Shown here piece by piece: positions 13,549-26,616 of a DNA stretch of 64,000 bases. Position 1 is the first letter of the stretch. Each line of letters starts with the position of its first letter. Source of the stretch: Megaleporinus macrocephalus (lineage: Eukaryota; Chordata; Actinopteri; Characiformes; Anostomidae); NCBI GenBank assembly GCA_021613375.1, contig CM038711.1, positions 15,090,576 to 15,154,575 on the forward strand, given 5' to 3'. The position numbers and the translations under genes are program-made. The notes beneath the pieces were generated by a model that saw nothing but the letters and a program-made list of their open reading frames with translations, was not told the DNA's origin and did no database searches.

Positions 13549-14950
13549 CAGTCTGTCAATCGAAAATTCCAGCGGACAGTCGTCCTGTGGTTAGAAACTG
13601 ACCACTGATGAAGATCCAGAGGAGGCAGAACAACTTCAAGCAAGCTAAAAGAATTGTGTCACAATAAAAATTAACCCAGTGATGCATACCTGTTTTGAGC
13701 TTTTGAGGTGAAAAATGGGTAATTTCATTCCTTTTATTGAGGTCCTCTGTTTTTTTTTTAAGTTCACCCGAGAAAAATAAATAATTCAAGAAGGAACTGG
13801 CGGAATAAAGAAGAGGCTGTAAAAGTGGGCTGTTATCAAATCAGCTACATCTTACTGCATGGCGTATTCAGTTGCTATACACTTGTTCTCGTTTACAGGT
13901 CATTATTTGTGACACACAGCTCAGTGTTTTGGAACTCAAAAGCATACTGTGATGTCAATTATCACTATAGCGATAACGTCCTGTAACACGGCCCAGCACC
14001 AGTACAAGGCCTGTTAAGTCGCTGAAGTCAGTTAACGCCGTTTAAGCCTCATTAAGATGTTTGCTTTGTAGGCTACTGTTATTCTTGCAGACAAACCCCT
14101 CCTTCCACAAATACACTCCCCCCTACCCCACATTTACGCAAACACGCCTACACACACACACAAAGTTCACTGGCCTCACAGCTGTCCCGCAAATGCAAGC
14201 ATCAATTATTTAGTTGAATTCAGTTTCGGATAAAGCCTCGTTCATCCACGTTCGCACATGTTTATGTAATGCCAGAGGGCAGACAGACAAGCTGTTGCTC
14301 GACCGTCCTTTCTGTCACCTGGGTCCAGTTTCTGTCTGTCGTTGGCTCTGCAAATAAGCGCTTTTCGTACACAAGGCATAGACTCTGTAATCATTGACCA
14401 AGGGTCCCCCTACTTTTGGCAGTTGCTGGCGTGTTATCTGGTATCAGTGATGATGTCATGCGCTGATGGGGCAGGTAGTGACAGAGCTGTGTTTGTTCTT
14501 TTTCTCAGTGTAACCGAAACCATGACGATGTCCTTGTTCATGCGCCTGCTGTGAGTGTGTGCGGGGTTGTCTCATGAGGCTGATGTCCCTTGTGTTTGTT
14601 GTGGTTATGCTTAGTTGACCTTCCAGGGCTTTCAGTTTTTTGGGCTGATAGTGTGACAGAAACTGGCTTTTTTTTTTTTTCTTTTAAGCAAGGTCACATA
14701 CGGAGAGAAACCAAAGCTTTCTGATTTCTCTTTTCAGAGCACACACGCAACCTTGACCTTTTCCAAAGCCTGTGTTTTTGTTCGCCTCTTTAATGTCACA
14801 ATTAACAAAGTGGGCTTGCAGTGTTAGTGCCCATTCTACCACCGGGCTTATTGCTGTGAGACCCCAATCACAACACGTACGACTGCTGACTGGCCAAGCT
14901 GTGAAAGATGAATCACTGCTAGCTTGTTTAAAACCAAAAAGCTGAGATGT

Positions 14951-14952
14951 AA

Positions 14953-15003
<51 letters not shown>

Positions 15004-15715
15004 AGGATGAGAAGAGAGAGGAGAGTATAAGAACAAGCGAAGGGAACGCTAAAGGGTAAGAGAGAAAGAGCAGGATGAGACAAAGGGTAAGTGAGAAAAC
15101 AAGAGAAGGTGAGAAGAGATAGAAGAGTGAGAGAACGAGAGAAGAAAGGGTAAAGTGAGAGAGAGAAGATAAAAAGAGTGAAAGAGGGACAGGAGAAGAG
15201 AAAGAAAGAGTGAGATATGGAAAGGGGTGAGAGAGAAGTGGAGGAAAGAGAAGGGACAAAGAACGCAAAAGACAAGTGGGCAAAAGATAAAGTGAGAGGT
15301 AGAGAGATAGAAAGAGGAGAGAAAGAAAGTGAAGAGAAATAAAATGAGAAAAGAGGGAGGCAAAGATGGCAAGAGTGAAAGAAAAAAGGGAATGGAAGGG
15401 AAGGAAACAGCTTGAGAGAGGTTTAGAAAAAGAAAAGTAGGGTAGGCGAGAGGAGAAAGAGAGAGAGATGATGGAGGGAGGTGAAAAAAACAAATGAGTG
15501 AGTAAGCAGGGGGAATGAGAAGAGAGTGTGAATAAAGGGCATGAAGAAAGAGGAAGGAAGAGGGAAAGGACAGAAAAAGTGTGAGAGAGAGAAAAAAGGA
15601 AAGGATAAAGGTAGCAAAAGGGGAAAGAGACAGAAAGAGAGAAAAAAGAGTGAGTGAGAAAGAGAGAGCGGAAAAGTAAGAGAGAGAAAGAGTGAGAGAA
15701 GGAGAGAGAGAGAGA
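14951..15715 (+). repeat. 765-bp polypurine (GA-rich) tract
   Basis: The + strand is nearly all A and G, with a pure (GA)n run at 14957-15002 and then degenerate GAGA/GGAAAGA units. Pyrimidine interruptions are single T or C. The complement gives a 361-codon Ser/Leu/Phe-rich open frame that is an artefact of composition. Confidence 0.95.
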
Positions 15716-16301
15716 TCTCACGCATGCTGATGCATCCCTCTTGACATTTCCAAGCCGCCTTCTAATCATGAGCTGGGGTAGCTGCGTGGGCTTGTGTGTT
15801 TAGGCTCCAGAACGTGTAGGGTCACATCCGTACGCATCCAGAGAGGGAGCTAACATATGGCTGCGTCTTTCAGCACCCTCCTTTCAGGTCGGGAGCATGT
15901 GTTCCTATTGCGAGCGAGACTGATAACGTTGTACCCTGAAGCGAGTGCTATACTATTTATTCATCTGAACCGATGCGCTGCGTGAGCGGTGGGTGAAAAG
16001 CACGGCCGGGAGTTCACTGCTTGTAACCTCGTCAGACAGGCTGCGTGGAACACGCGCATGAGCTGGGGCTAAACAGATGGCAGATGATGGTCTTTCTGGA
16101 ATCGACTACTGAGAAATCAAGGTGGAGGGGTGGGAAGCTGCTGGGGAATGTGGAGCAAGAGGGCAGTGGAAGGAGCGGTGCTGGCCATCTGCTGCAAGGC
16201 TTTCCGCCGAATGTAAATATTTGCGAAGGGAGACAAAGTAGGTTTCAGCTGCCGCAATAAACCATGATAACTTGCAGTTAGCCGCTCAATATTATATAGC
16301 C

Positions 16302-16443
16302 CAGTGGTCACCAACCCTCCACTTCCAACCCAAAACACATCCTTCAACTAATTAAGGACTTCTGAAAACAATACTTAGATGGTTCAGGCGGGGTTGAGTC
16401 TGCAGGATGGTGGATCTCCAAGACCATGGTTTGGTGACCACTG
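16302..16443. mobile_element. hAT-like MITE, 142 bp
   Basis: The ends CAGTGGTCACCAA and TTGGTGACCACTG are inverted repeats beginning CAG and ending CTG. Flanking 8-mers ATATAGCC and GTATAGCC match at 7 of 8 positions, as expected of a hAT target duplication. There is no coding content. Confidence 0.7.
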
Positions 16444-17637
16444 GTATAGCCTATAAGTGCAGTCCATAGTGCAGTAGCTTACACCTGGAATAGTAGTGCG
16501 TTTTACTGGACCGAATTTGTTAATTTAGACGTTCTCCTCTCCAAAATCCACCAGTATCACGATTTGAGGCATCATTTTTTAAAAAGCGTAACTTCAAATT
16601 GACTACCCAGACTAAACAGATTGGGCTGAGTTAATAAGGAAGGGTATTTTTTGTATTTAAATAATTATATATATAATATATAATTAATAATTAATATAAT
16701 TAATGAAATGACACTTCTTTCCTGCATCAAATTCTTTGAGAGACATATTTCATTATATTTAATTGCTTCATATAGCTGTATTCACCTGCCTAGTGAAAGG
16801 ATGAGGCCAAGGACTAACAAACCAATCAATGCAAGACGTCTCCCAGTTATTACATTATGATACATCTGTCACAAATCAGCCTGGTCATTATACCTGGTTT
16901 CCATTCCACTTGGTGTTTAGTGTGTTTAGCACTACACTATCTACACAATTCTACACTGTAGAAAATAAAGCCCTGAAGTGTAACTCTGTTGGTCTTCTGT
17001 GTGCAAGATGACATCATATGAATTCACTTGAACTTAAACAAACTGCACTATTTGTTATTGGATTACACATTTACTATCCACAAGCTATTGGTGCCAAGAA
17101 GCAGACAAACTAGTAAAGCCAGAATCAAAGGCTTGTTCATGACAGAGAGTGGGCCTGGTAGCTTGACATGAAAGCAGCAAGGTTTGGTCCTAAACGGACG
17201 TGCTCCCACACACACTCACGCAGGACAGCCAGAGAGAAGGTGTGCGCGAGCGGCCTGCTATAGGACTCATTACCGTCTCTCTATCGATTGCGTTCGTGTC
17301 TGCGCCTCGGTGCCTCCATTTCTTCTGCTAATTTGATACAGTGATGTGACGTGATACTCCACTTGAACGGACTCTTTCCACAACATGCGGTGGATAGACT
17401 GTTTGGCAGCGTGTCCGCTCTCCCAGGAACATAAACATATTTAGCTGTACTGCCGAAGAAAAGGCTCTTCTTTTTCCTGGGCCTCGCCGAAGGATGGCTA
17501 GCGCTATTAGATTACCCATGCACAGCCCTTTTGTATTTTCTGGAGTATCCAAACGGGCAATTCTGTGGTTCTCTAATGAGATGGGCAGTGCGCCACTGGT
17601 TTCGCCGCTGCAGCCCTGAAGCGGGCCCTCTGTCGTA

Positions 17638-17853
17638 CCCCCCCCCCCCCCCGCCCCCTGAGATGCCGCTTCGGCTGCAGCTCCCGGAGAATGGCGGCTC
17701 TGTTTGGAGTGCGTTTGAGAGAAAGAGAAGTGGCATCCAGAGTGTGCCGGCTGCAGTCAACTCCACGTGCTTCACGTATGTATTTGGATGGGCCTCATGG
17801 GGAATTGAAACTGTAGTAAAGCAGCCATTATCCTGCAAAGGACACCTCTATCT

Positions 17854-17907
<54 letters not shown>
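17638..17907. repeat. poly-C run (17638-17658) and (CT)n tract (17860-17907)
   Basis: Two simple repeats lie close together: about 15 C followed by GCCCCC, then about 23 CT units. The 200 bp between them looks like ordinary single-copy sequence. Confidence 0.9.
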
Positions 17908-17908
<1 letters not shown>

Positions 17909-20416
17909 ACTCCATCCACATATCTCTCGCTTTCTCCATCACTCCACTTACCCAAACCAAGCTATTATCACAATGGACTCCATGATTGCACAATAACAGG
18001 CTTTTCATACATGCTCTAGAAGCGCTACTAATAAGCCACAGTGGCCACTTTCTGGCACAAATTAATTGCATGTACTGTTGGGTTTGTTAAATATGAATCA
18101 TTTTCATCAATGCGGCTGGTGTTTCTGCTAAAGCCAGCCACTGTTTCAACTCGGCGTGTTTTCTTCCGGCATTTTGATTTAGTATGATAGACCTCTCGCA
18201 TGGATCACAAAGGCTGTTTGAGCAAGTCTTTGCGCTGTGCGTCAACTATTTTGCATGGATGGAAATGACCCGGGTATAACGGGAGATTCTTTTCTGAGGA
18301 CCTCCGGCACTACCTGAACAGAGACTTTTTTTTTTGCCATCTGGGACCACCGAGTGGCAAAGTCGGCATTACTTCCTTCACTACAAACTCTCAAGCTCAC
18401 CACAAGAACACTGAAGAAGTCATTATATAGTGTCAGTTTTAAGAGACTAGTGGGCCGCATACTGTGCCTCGCGGCCCTGTTCACGGCAGATGTCGAGGAT
18501 TGTAGGGCAATCAAAACCCGGCGCCGGCTCAACATTTTCAAGGTTTGCTGCCTTCGCCCAGGGGTGGCATCGGGGAAACAAACACAGGCCATGCGGATGC
18601 AATGAATCTGTCATTAGCCACCTATGTGGTAATTACATGGAGAGGAGAGCTTGCAGTTGATGCCGCCGACAAGACGCTCATAGTGCTAGGCTTTAGCTCA
18701 CGCTTGCCCGCATGCCACTCAGGGTTACTTAGCGACGCTGCTTTGTGAGAGTCCATAGAGGGCCGGGGATGCCGGATGCACGCACAGGCCAGCAACTGGT
18801 CCTCACTGCAGTGAATTCAGTGAATCAGGCATGTGCACCGGCTCGAGTAGGCAAGAGGTCAGGAAGAGAGTACTTGACGAAGCAGGCCCAGAGGCAATGA
18901 GGACAGGTCAGCTGTGGTTCCTTATGCTTAGAGATTTGAATGCGTAGTCTACTATCACATGCCTCTTGATCTTCTATCTTGATTAGCTTCAAGATAGCCG
19001 GCCCTCACATGAACTCCTGACCTGTTTCTTGAAGTCAGAAAGCTCCCTAAAGCTCATTTTAAACCTCTTTCTCACTATGTTTTCTCATTTAACAGTCGGT
19101 GCTGTAGCAGTCCACTACATTATCAACAGACTTGGTCACTTAATTATCTTATGTATGAATATGATCCTGCTTCCCCTGATTAATCTTACTTGTAAAGACT
19201 GTGGGGCCATTAACTGACATTATTGAATATTGTGAACATTCATGTCAGCACAGACACTAGTGCAAATGAGTGTTCCTTTGTTCTTTATTGCTTCACATTC
19301 CCTTTGAACAATTATTGTATTATAAGGCTAGTTTAAAAATATCTACAATAGGAAAAATGCACCTAATTATAGGCTTTACAGAACATCAGAACATCGCCAA
19401 CTAATTAACTACTATGCTAAATGTTTTAGGAGAATAAAGAAATTGTTTAATACAAGTAACATTAATAGAATAAGTTATGTTTTTGATGTATGTCAGTGCC
19501 ATTTCTGAACTAGCCCAGTATTCATTGTGATTCTTCTATCAGTAAATAAGCAGCGGTCATGCATCAAAACACGCAGAAGTGTATAGTTTATGTCATATAA
19601 AACAATTATCAAGTAATATCAGGCAGATATTCAGATAGTCACAGTAACTGTATAACTAATCAGGCTCTGGATCGCTTACATATGATACTGTGTGGTTGAT
19701 CACAGTGTTATTGTCGCAGTAATTCTGCAGCCAATTATTGTTACATTATCTTCTAAGTCTAACAATGAGTTCCTGTTCTGAATCCTGGCTCCTTTCGTTC
19801 TTCCTTCTTCTAACACTTGTGGAGCTTTTCTTTCCATTTTTTCCATCGTTTAATCTTCTTTTCCGTTTTGTCCTCCATTTCTAAATCATTCTCTTTTAGA
19901 ACAAGTCATATCTACCTCTACCTCCATTCTCTCCATATCTCCCACACTGCAGCTCCAGTGCAAGCACTCCAATTACAGTCTCTCACCTCCTGTGTTGCTG
20001 GGGGCTCCACCAGCCCACGAGCACAGGAAGCCCTTGGAGGGCCTGGGTTCTTTAGCGCTTAGACTAGGGGTCTACAGATGTGTAATTACCTCCACTGGTC
20101 TGCTGCATGTGGGGGCCCACTGGTGATTTGTTGCAGTACACATGGGAACTGAAGCAGGGAGGCTGGAGTAGGATGAATGCACCTTCTTCTTGCTTTTCCC
20201 CAATTCTAGTGTTTTGCTACACCTTCACAGTTTTGTTTACTAATAAACAGTAAAAAAAATAATTATGTAATACTTGAGAAAGCTGTCTTTATAATTTGTA
20301 AATGAGAAACCTGTATAGCATTAGAAATCTTTTGATGTGTTTTGAAAGTGGGAGGACGTTGAAGAACCAACACTGTTTTGAGGTGGATGCTTGAGGGCAA
20401 GGTTTATTAATTTTAA

Positions 20417-20476
20417 TGGCTGAAAGTGAACACAGTGGGAAGGTTGATCTAATTCACTGTTTTTTAAGCACGAATG
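20417..20476 (+). repeat. dispersed repeat, copy 1 of 2
   Basis: Sequence including AGTGGGAAGGTTGATC followed by a T-run and AAGCA recurs in the same orientation at 21890-21958. This points to an old dispersed repeat. The boundaries are approximate. Confidence 0.5.
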
Positions 20477-21889
20477 CTTAATTGATTATCTGTAGAATTT
20501 ATAATTGAGGAAGCTGTGTAGCCTTAGGAATGAAATTCTCTATGAAAATAAACGTTGAAGATGATTCATATTTGAAAAGCGATGAGGCGGATGACTGAAA
20601 GAATCACTGGCCACCAATTTCAAAAATGAACCATGAAAGCAGCTGTTGTAAACAGGCCTAGGATGCATATCCAACAGTGGTTTCACAGAAGAATCAAGAG
20701 TAAGATTTTCCAATTTTAAAACTACCTCGCCCCTTCTCTACAACTGCTTTAGAGGGATACATGAGTTCAAGGCCAAATAACTAACACTACCACTAGGAAG
20801 CCAAATGCCATGTATGTGTTTATTACTCACCTATTATTTTAGCTGCTTGTTGTTTCTAAAATATTAAATAAAATATATAAAAATTATTCCAATAATCTTT
20901 CAGCCTGCATTCTACTATAAGTTATTATCATATAATACATTTATATGACAGAGGATTTGAATGGCAGCATGCAATTTGTTCCATCATCCCCCTTATCCGA
21001 CACGGACGGTTTTCTAGAATATTGAGAGCTTTGTCACCACTTCACCAGATGTCTCTAACGCATCCAGTTCCGTCACGGTGGCTAACACAAGCCATATCGG
21101 GCTGAAATAGCAGGCCGGCCTGAGTTAGACAAGGACACAGGTGTTCCCCAAGGTAGGCTCTCCGGCTCCCACACTGTCAAACACAATTAGTCAATCAACC
21201 CATCGCCCAGTGCTCGCAGCTGCTGATGGCAGCCTGGACTTGGGTCGAAAATATCTCATCTGTGTCGGCCCCCAGAAATGAGAGATGATGTGCCGGCTTC
21301 GCCTCGCCCAAAAAGGTCGACGCTCCCTGCGCCTGACTCTCCAGGTGTTAGTGGCGGGCTCGCAGAGTCGAAATAAGGAACAGGAACATCAGTGCCCGCT
21401 TCCTGCTGGTCAGAAACTCAGTGGGGAGAGAAAACGGGAGAGAGAATAAAAGGAAAATGTCTTGTTTACTCTTCTCCGCTCAACGCCTGGGCCGTGCATT
21501 TGCTGGGACCGGCAGAGTAGCTCTTTGGCTTGCGGGGTGCGTACAAACGTCCTTCAGTCCTTCATTCTGAAGGCTTTTTTCCTTTCCCAAAAAGTCTTTA
21601 CACACTTATGTATGAGGCTTCTCCTCCTGTCGGTTTCTGCCTGCTGAAAGAACGATGAGGTTCAGGCCTGCCAGCCAGGATATCAGACTCATTCCTTTTT
21701 ATTTTCAAGCTCCGTAAATTCACTTTAATTCACTCTCTCAGCCATTCCATGAATCTGTCTCTTTCTTATCCCTTCTGACATGACTATGACTCAAAGCTCA
21801 TCATTTAAACCCTGCTTGAGACCGATATGATTGAAGTTCCCCCCAAGGCTTGTTTCTTTCCCTGTTTCTCTGCTTTTTTTTTCTTTGAA

Positions 21890-21958
21890 ATGGCTAAAAG
21901 TAAGCAAACATAGTGGGAAGGTTGATCCAGTCTACTCTTTTTTCTAAGCAAGTATACT
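21890..21958 (+). repeat. dispersed repeat, copy 2 of 2
   Basis: This is the counterpart of the 20417-20476 segment, sharing AGTGGGAAGGTTGATC, a T-run and TAAGCA with several small differences. Confidence 0.5.
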
Positions 21959-23565
21959 AATATTTATCAAAAAAGACGTTGTATGTATCATATCTTCGTT
22001 GGATGCTTCATACCTTGTAGCTCTATTTTTACCACAAATTAACATGGCATCAAATAACAGAGATCATCAGAAAATTCTAAACTGGAACAATGAATGAATC
22101 CAATCTAGTTTCATATCAAATCTACCCTGAAATACCACACAGTCAAATTTTTCTTTCCGTTTGGTAGACTTTTAAGTGAAATGCCTCAGTTTAAAAAGCT
22201 TGTTGTAAAGCTTACTCAGTTTTAAAGTAATATTTTGTATATAATTCGCATTAATGTTTATAGTTTCAATATTAGCATCTGTATTGGAAACGAGGATCCA
22301 AAGCGGCACTCTTATGAAGCACTAAAAACTCTGCAGTACCAAAAACACGCTATGTTTACTACTATACTACTAATAAATAGGAGTTCCACCTTTGAGATGT
22401 ACACAAAGCCATTCAAGGTGGTTTGATGTGAAATGACTCATTGTAGAGGAACAACAGTGATGGCCATTTTATTTACAATCCAAAACCACCAGTGAATCTA
22501 CACGTCCCCTGAGTGTTTATTTGCAGGGTTAATCATAGTTAAATGTTCTCAATCTAGTAAAGAACTAATTTTCTAATGTTTTGCCTTATAATGCTCTGCT
22601 TATATTTCCAAACCATGAATGTTTTTATAAATATAAGTTTTAAGCCAAATTCAAACTACAGTAATCTGTAGCCTCAGACATCAGGCAGCATACAAGTACC
22701 AAGTGATGTAGTAACTTCCTGCAATAGAACTTTTAGAGGCATTCAAATCTACACATCTGGTTCCTATCACTACCACTGGGAACAATTCTGATTTGGTTTC
22801 TCCAGAACCGAACATTTCAAATCTAATCTCTCTAAATGATGTTACCTACAGCTTAATCATTTAACAAACTTTGTGGAATTCCTCTATACTGTGACTAAAA
22901 CTATATCTCTCAGTCCACACCCTAAACTGTGTCATAGCATCATTTATGGTGGGAAAATAATGCAGTATTGAGTTTGATGGCATGCCCAACAAGTCCAACA
23001 GTATAACTACCTTGTTAGTAATTTTCTAAATGTTTTAAAGAATGCAAGCATGGCTTTAAGTGTTGGGTTTTGTTCATGAACGTTACTAACAAATGATTTA
23101 ATGTGCTCAACTCTGATCATGCAGACTCTCTGCAGCACACATATCAGACCTCAGAACATGTCAGGTACTTATTAAACCCTTCATTTAAAACAATTCAGGA
23201 AATGTTACACATCAGGGTTAATAAACATATGCAGGCAGGGAGTATTCCTTCATAGTAACTAGTCCGTAGTTTTGTGACGAAGATTTTTTAGGATGTATGA
23301 CTTTCATAAGTGGCGTGAAGCTACTTCCTCTGACACAAGGCCTCTGAATAAGATAATTACCTCTTTAGTCATGAGAGAGAAAGAGTTGTACGAGTGTGTG
23401 TGTGGTTTTGGACGTGTCTATGCAGGAAGGCAGTCCAGCCGGACAGCACCTGAAGGCACAGTGCAGTCAAGGGGAGATAAATCTGTCCTGGGCTTCCTAA
23501 GATAACCCAGATCTGTTAAAGACAACAGGAGCCAGAAGCCCACTGGAGACACATCTGTCCACTGC

Positions 23566-23630
23566 CACACACATACACACACACGCACATACACTCCCTC
23601 ACCACAGAGGCCACTGCTCTTCTCAGACTG

Positions 23631-23679
<49 letters not shown>
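23566..23679. repeat. (CA)n and (GT)n tracts facing each other
   Basis: A CA-rich run at 23566-23595 is followed, after about 35 bp, by a longer GT run at 23631-23679. The two are complementary and can form a hairpin. Confidence 0.85.
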
Positions 23680-24573
23680 TAGGATTTGGAAAATGTATTG
23701 TTTGGTTATCCTTATCATGATATCAGGCTTTGCAAATTTACTGCAACAGAAAGCTGCAGCATGCAAATGAGTTCTCTATCAAATGCTGTGCTGTCCCCAT
23801 CCTGGTGGCCGAGTTTCTGAGTGTAATGATGATGTGAAGTGACCCAGCAAATGTAAATGAATACAATGTGCCTGTCTCACAAAAGCACTGGGTTCCTGAC
23901 TAATTTCCCTCTTCACAAGCTTAACGAATGCTGCTAAGGTTAACTCGTTTTATGATGTCGGTCAACAACTTTTCCCTCATAAAGATATTCAGCCAAGCCA
24001 AGATTAATCCCCAAGCGTGTGCACGTGATTGACATGTATGACATTTATTCAAGATCCCAAACAGCGTGACATTTGTGAGGGTGAAACACAAAGAGGGCTT
24101 GACTGACTGCTTTTAGGGACAAGAAATGAAATTACGTAAAAGTGTAGAAAATAAAGGAATTCTAATGCTGAGAGGGATTATGGTAATATCCTGAGGGGTC
24201 ACTGCAGGGTTGTGTTCTTAATTGCATATGTACTGTTATGTATACAGTTTTTAAAAAAAAAAGGGATCGGAGGGTAAGCCTGATGAGTTATTAGTCTGTA
24301 AGAGCTGTTTAGTCTTTAATTTCAATTGTAAAGTGGATCTTCACTGACTCTTTCCAAATGTCTGCACAACCAAACAGCGAGCGAAGTTATTTGGTATAGT
24401 TTGATGTGAAACGTATCACCGTACAGAAACACACATGGTTGGAATTGTTCACAGTTCACAGAAACTTTTAAAAGCTTACAAAAAGTAATCACATTATTTA
24501 TTTTAGTTTTAGGTCCATCCTAGTTTTGAAATATGGGTCTGATATCTAAGTAGTTCTCAAAAAAATGTACCCC

Positions 24574-24597
24574 TTTTTTTTTTTTTTTTTTTTTTTT
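24574..24597 (+). repeat. poly-T run
   Basis: About 24 consecutive T. It could be the reverse-strand poly-A tail of an old retroposed element, but no element body was recognised beside it. Confidence 0.9.
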
Positions 24598-24965
24598 ACT
24601 ATTCTCAATGTTGCATATGTTAACCAAGAAAACATGATAGGTTCACTGGTTTTTGGAAAGCAAATAAAATGGCCTCTTGAATATGAAGTGACCTCTTGTT
24701 CCTTCTCATATCTAGATGATGTATCTTATATTTCTTATTTTAAGCTTTATTAATTAACCTATTTCTAGACCGTTCTACTTGTTTTAGTAAAGCAGCTTAC
24801 AATACTGGTTGATAACTTGGCTTGTTGTCCAGTGACAGCCATGATCAAAGTGTATAATGGTCCATTCTAGTTTAAACCGCTCTGAATAAGCCGGTTAGAC
24901 AGGCAGAATTTGTTACTATAGTGATGTATTTTGAATAAAAGTGATCCAGCATCACAGGACAGAAA

Positions 24966-25023
24966 GTTTGATCTGATTAAAGTTAGCTGGCTAAACCAGA
25001 AATCCTACTTGTTGAGACAGGCT
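24966..25023 (-). mobile_element. fragment of the GGGGCCTGTTTCACAA element family
   Basis: Read on the minus strand, GCCTGTCTCAACAAG...TTTAGCCAGCTAACTTTAA matches the left end of the 60000-60706 element. Only this end was recognised; the other end is missing or too diverged. Confidence 0.5.
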
Positions 25024-25532
25024 TCACTCTCAAATCAAATGAATTCAAAGTTTGCTTGTTACATACATGGTCACGCTCGGTACAGCTAGCAGTCAATGCT
25101 TTGCCCGTTCACATGAAACAATAATATAACAGAAATATTAATAAATATATATATATAAAGTTAAGAGCAAGATCAAATAAACAGAAGCATAAAGTAAAAT
25201 AAAAAAATATATTGAGATAATAGTATTCATTTATACTATACATAGACAATATAGAATTCAAAATTGTCCGAAGTGTGCAGCTACATTACTTAGTAGTGCA
25301 GCTCAATAGTCATTTCATTGCAGTAACTGATATCAGTTCAAAGGAACCTGATGATATAGATTAGATTCAGGATTAATAGACCTATGTAGCAGTATAATCA
25401 CTGTATGATGCTTTGTCCATATAGTGCAGCCGTGTGAACGTGTAAGATTTACAGAGACACCCACGTCTCTTTAGGGAGGAAGGGAATGATAGGTAGATGA
25501 AAACAATGGAATAGAAAGGGCTGGAGATTGAA

Positions 25533-25560
25533 GGGAGGGAGGGAGGGAGGGAGAGAGATC
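25533..25560 (+). repeat. (GGGA)n microsatellite in a purine-rich stretch
   Basis: About six GGGA units lie within a purine-rich region spanning roughly 25470-25640. Confidence 0.85.
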
Positions 25561-26244
25561 AGAGCGAACGGAAGGTGAGGTAAGAAAGTAGGAGGGCTAA
25601 GGAAAGCAAAGTGAAAGAAAGGGAGCGAGGGAGTGAGGCTTTTGTTGACACATTGAAGGGTGGCAAAGGGTGAAGGCCATTCATCAGACAAAAGGCCAAC
25701 AGTGCTCAGCGGGAGGATGGACAATGGGTGTCTGAATGTGGGGCGGCCTTACATTCAGGGTTATCTGTAAAGAAACGGCGCCTGTTGATTTATCTCAAGG
25801 TTGCGGAGACGTCCCGCTATCTAGTCCCTTGGGCTGATTAGGTCTTGAAATGTACCTTGTATTTTGTTTAATTTTCTCATTGAAACAGGATTTAGTTAGA
25901 ATTTGCATATGAGGTTATTGTTGTGCACAATAAGTCTTATTTGTGGAAAGAAAAAACACTAAAACTTTTTTTTTATTTCAAGCTCGCTATTGTCATTGGG
26001 GTAAAATGGAAAAGGTCAAAAAGACTGGCAGGAGCTGCTTTAACAAATTCATTGAAATATGTATGTAATATAAATCAAACGTATAGCAAAACAACAATAA
26101 TAATTTGAATTTCAGGTCCTAATACCTACGAACTTCCCCAGGCAGTGCTAACCACAGCCGGGCCACAACCGTTCACTAAATGCCTGCATAAGTGTTCAGT
26201 ATCTCACTTTCACTCACTCTTTCTGTCTCTTTCAATCTTTGCAG

Positions 26245-26616
26245 TGGGGAATGGACAGTCTGTACAGATGGACATTGTGAAGTCTGGCTTTGTGGGCTCC
26301 ACAGTGGAGCTCCGCTGCCTCTTCATCAACAGCAAGCCTCCGGTAAAGATCTCGCAGGTCACCTGGCAGAAGTTCTTCAATGGCACCAAGCAGAACGTGG
26401 CCATCGCCAACCCAGCGCTGGGTGTGTCTGTGCTCCCACCATTTAAAGACCGCGTGACCTTTAAGCACCCGGCCGTGCGCCAGAGGACGCCTTCGCTGGA
26501 GGACACCACCATCGTCTTCACTAACCTTCGGCTCTCAGATGAGGCCGCCTACATCTGCGAGTACACCACCTTCCCCGCAGGAAACAGGGAGAACATGGTC
26601 AACCTCACTGTCTATG
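26245..26616 (+). CDS. nectin1: nectin-1-like gene, V-type Ig domain exon
   Basis: This exon encodes the N-terminal V-type Ig domain of a nectin, the domain that makes cis and trans contacts between neighbouring cells at adherens junctions. It is 372 nt long, with a pyrimidine-rich acceptor ending in GCAG at 26244 and a donor GTAAGA at 26617. It enters and leaves in phase 1. The paired Ig cysteines are in VELRC (codon 24) and AYICEY. The strongest nectin-1 signature is QVTWQK...KQNVAI...NP..GVSVL..., followed later by TFPAGNRE and NLTVY. N-glycosylation sequons are NGT and NLT. The loop before the last strands looks about 7 residues longer than I recall for mammalian nectin-1. Nectin-3 and nectin-4 fit worse. 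The 5' part encoding the signal peptide is on an exon not found here. Whether this is teleost copy a or b cannot be decided. Confidence 0.95.

Larger units (their letters stand above)
1..26244 (+). other. nectin1: presumed intron 1 (possibly with upstream flank) of the nectin-1 gene
   Basis: No coding exon could be supported in these 26 kb. The V exon at 26245 begins in phase 1, so a signal-peptide exon must lie upstream; none with a start codon, a hydrophobic core and a matching donor was found, which suggests it is beyond the left edge. Small reading frames here lack family motifs, and many lie in simple repeats. Content listed separately includes microsatellites, a G-rich tract, an AT palindrome, a long polypurine tract and several inverted-repeat elements. 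GC-richer, non-repetitive stretches (for example around 18170-18800 and 20990-21420) could be conserved regulatory DNA, but only alignment can show that. Confidence 0.7.

Noticed and set aside
14684..15769. 361-codon open frame on the minus strand, rich in Ser, Leu, Phe
   Set aside because: It is the complement of a degenerate GA tract; three frames are open over the same stretch and no domain is visible.
26145..26244. In-frame upstream extension of the V exon with a start codon and a hydrophobic run
   Set aside because: A good acceptor site (TTTGCAG) and the phase-1 joint expected for nectins place the exon start at 26245; the upstream part is the polypyrimidine tract read as protein.
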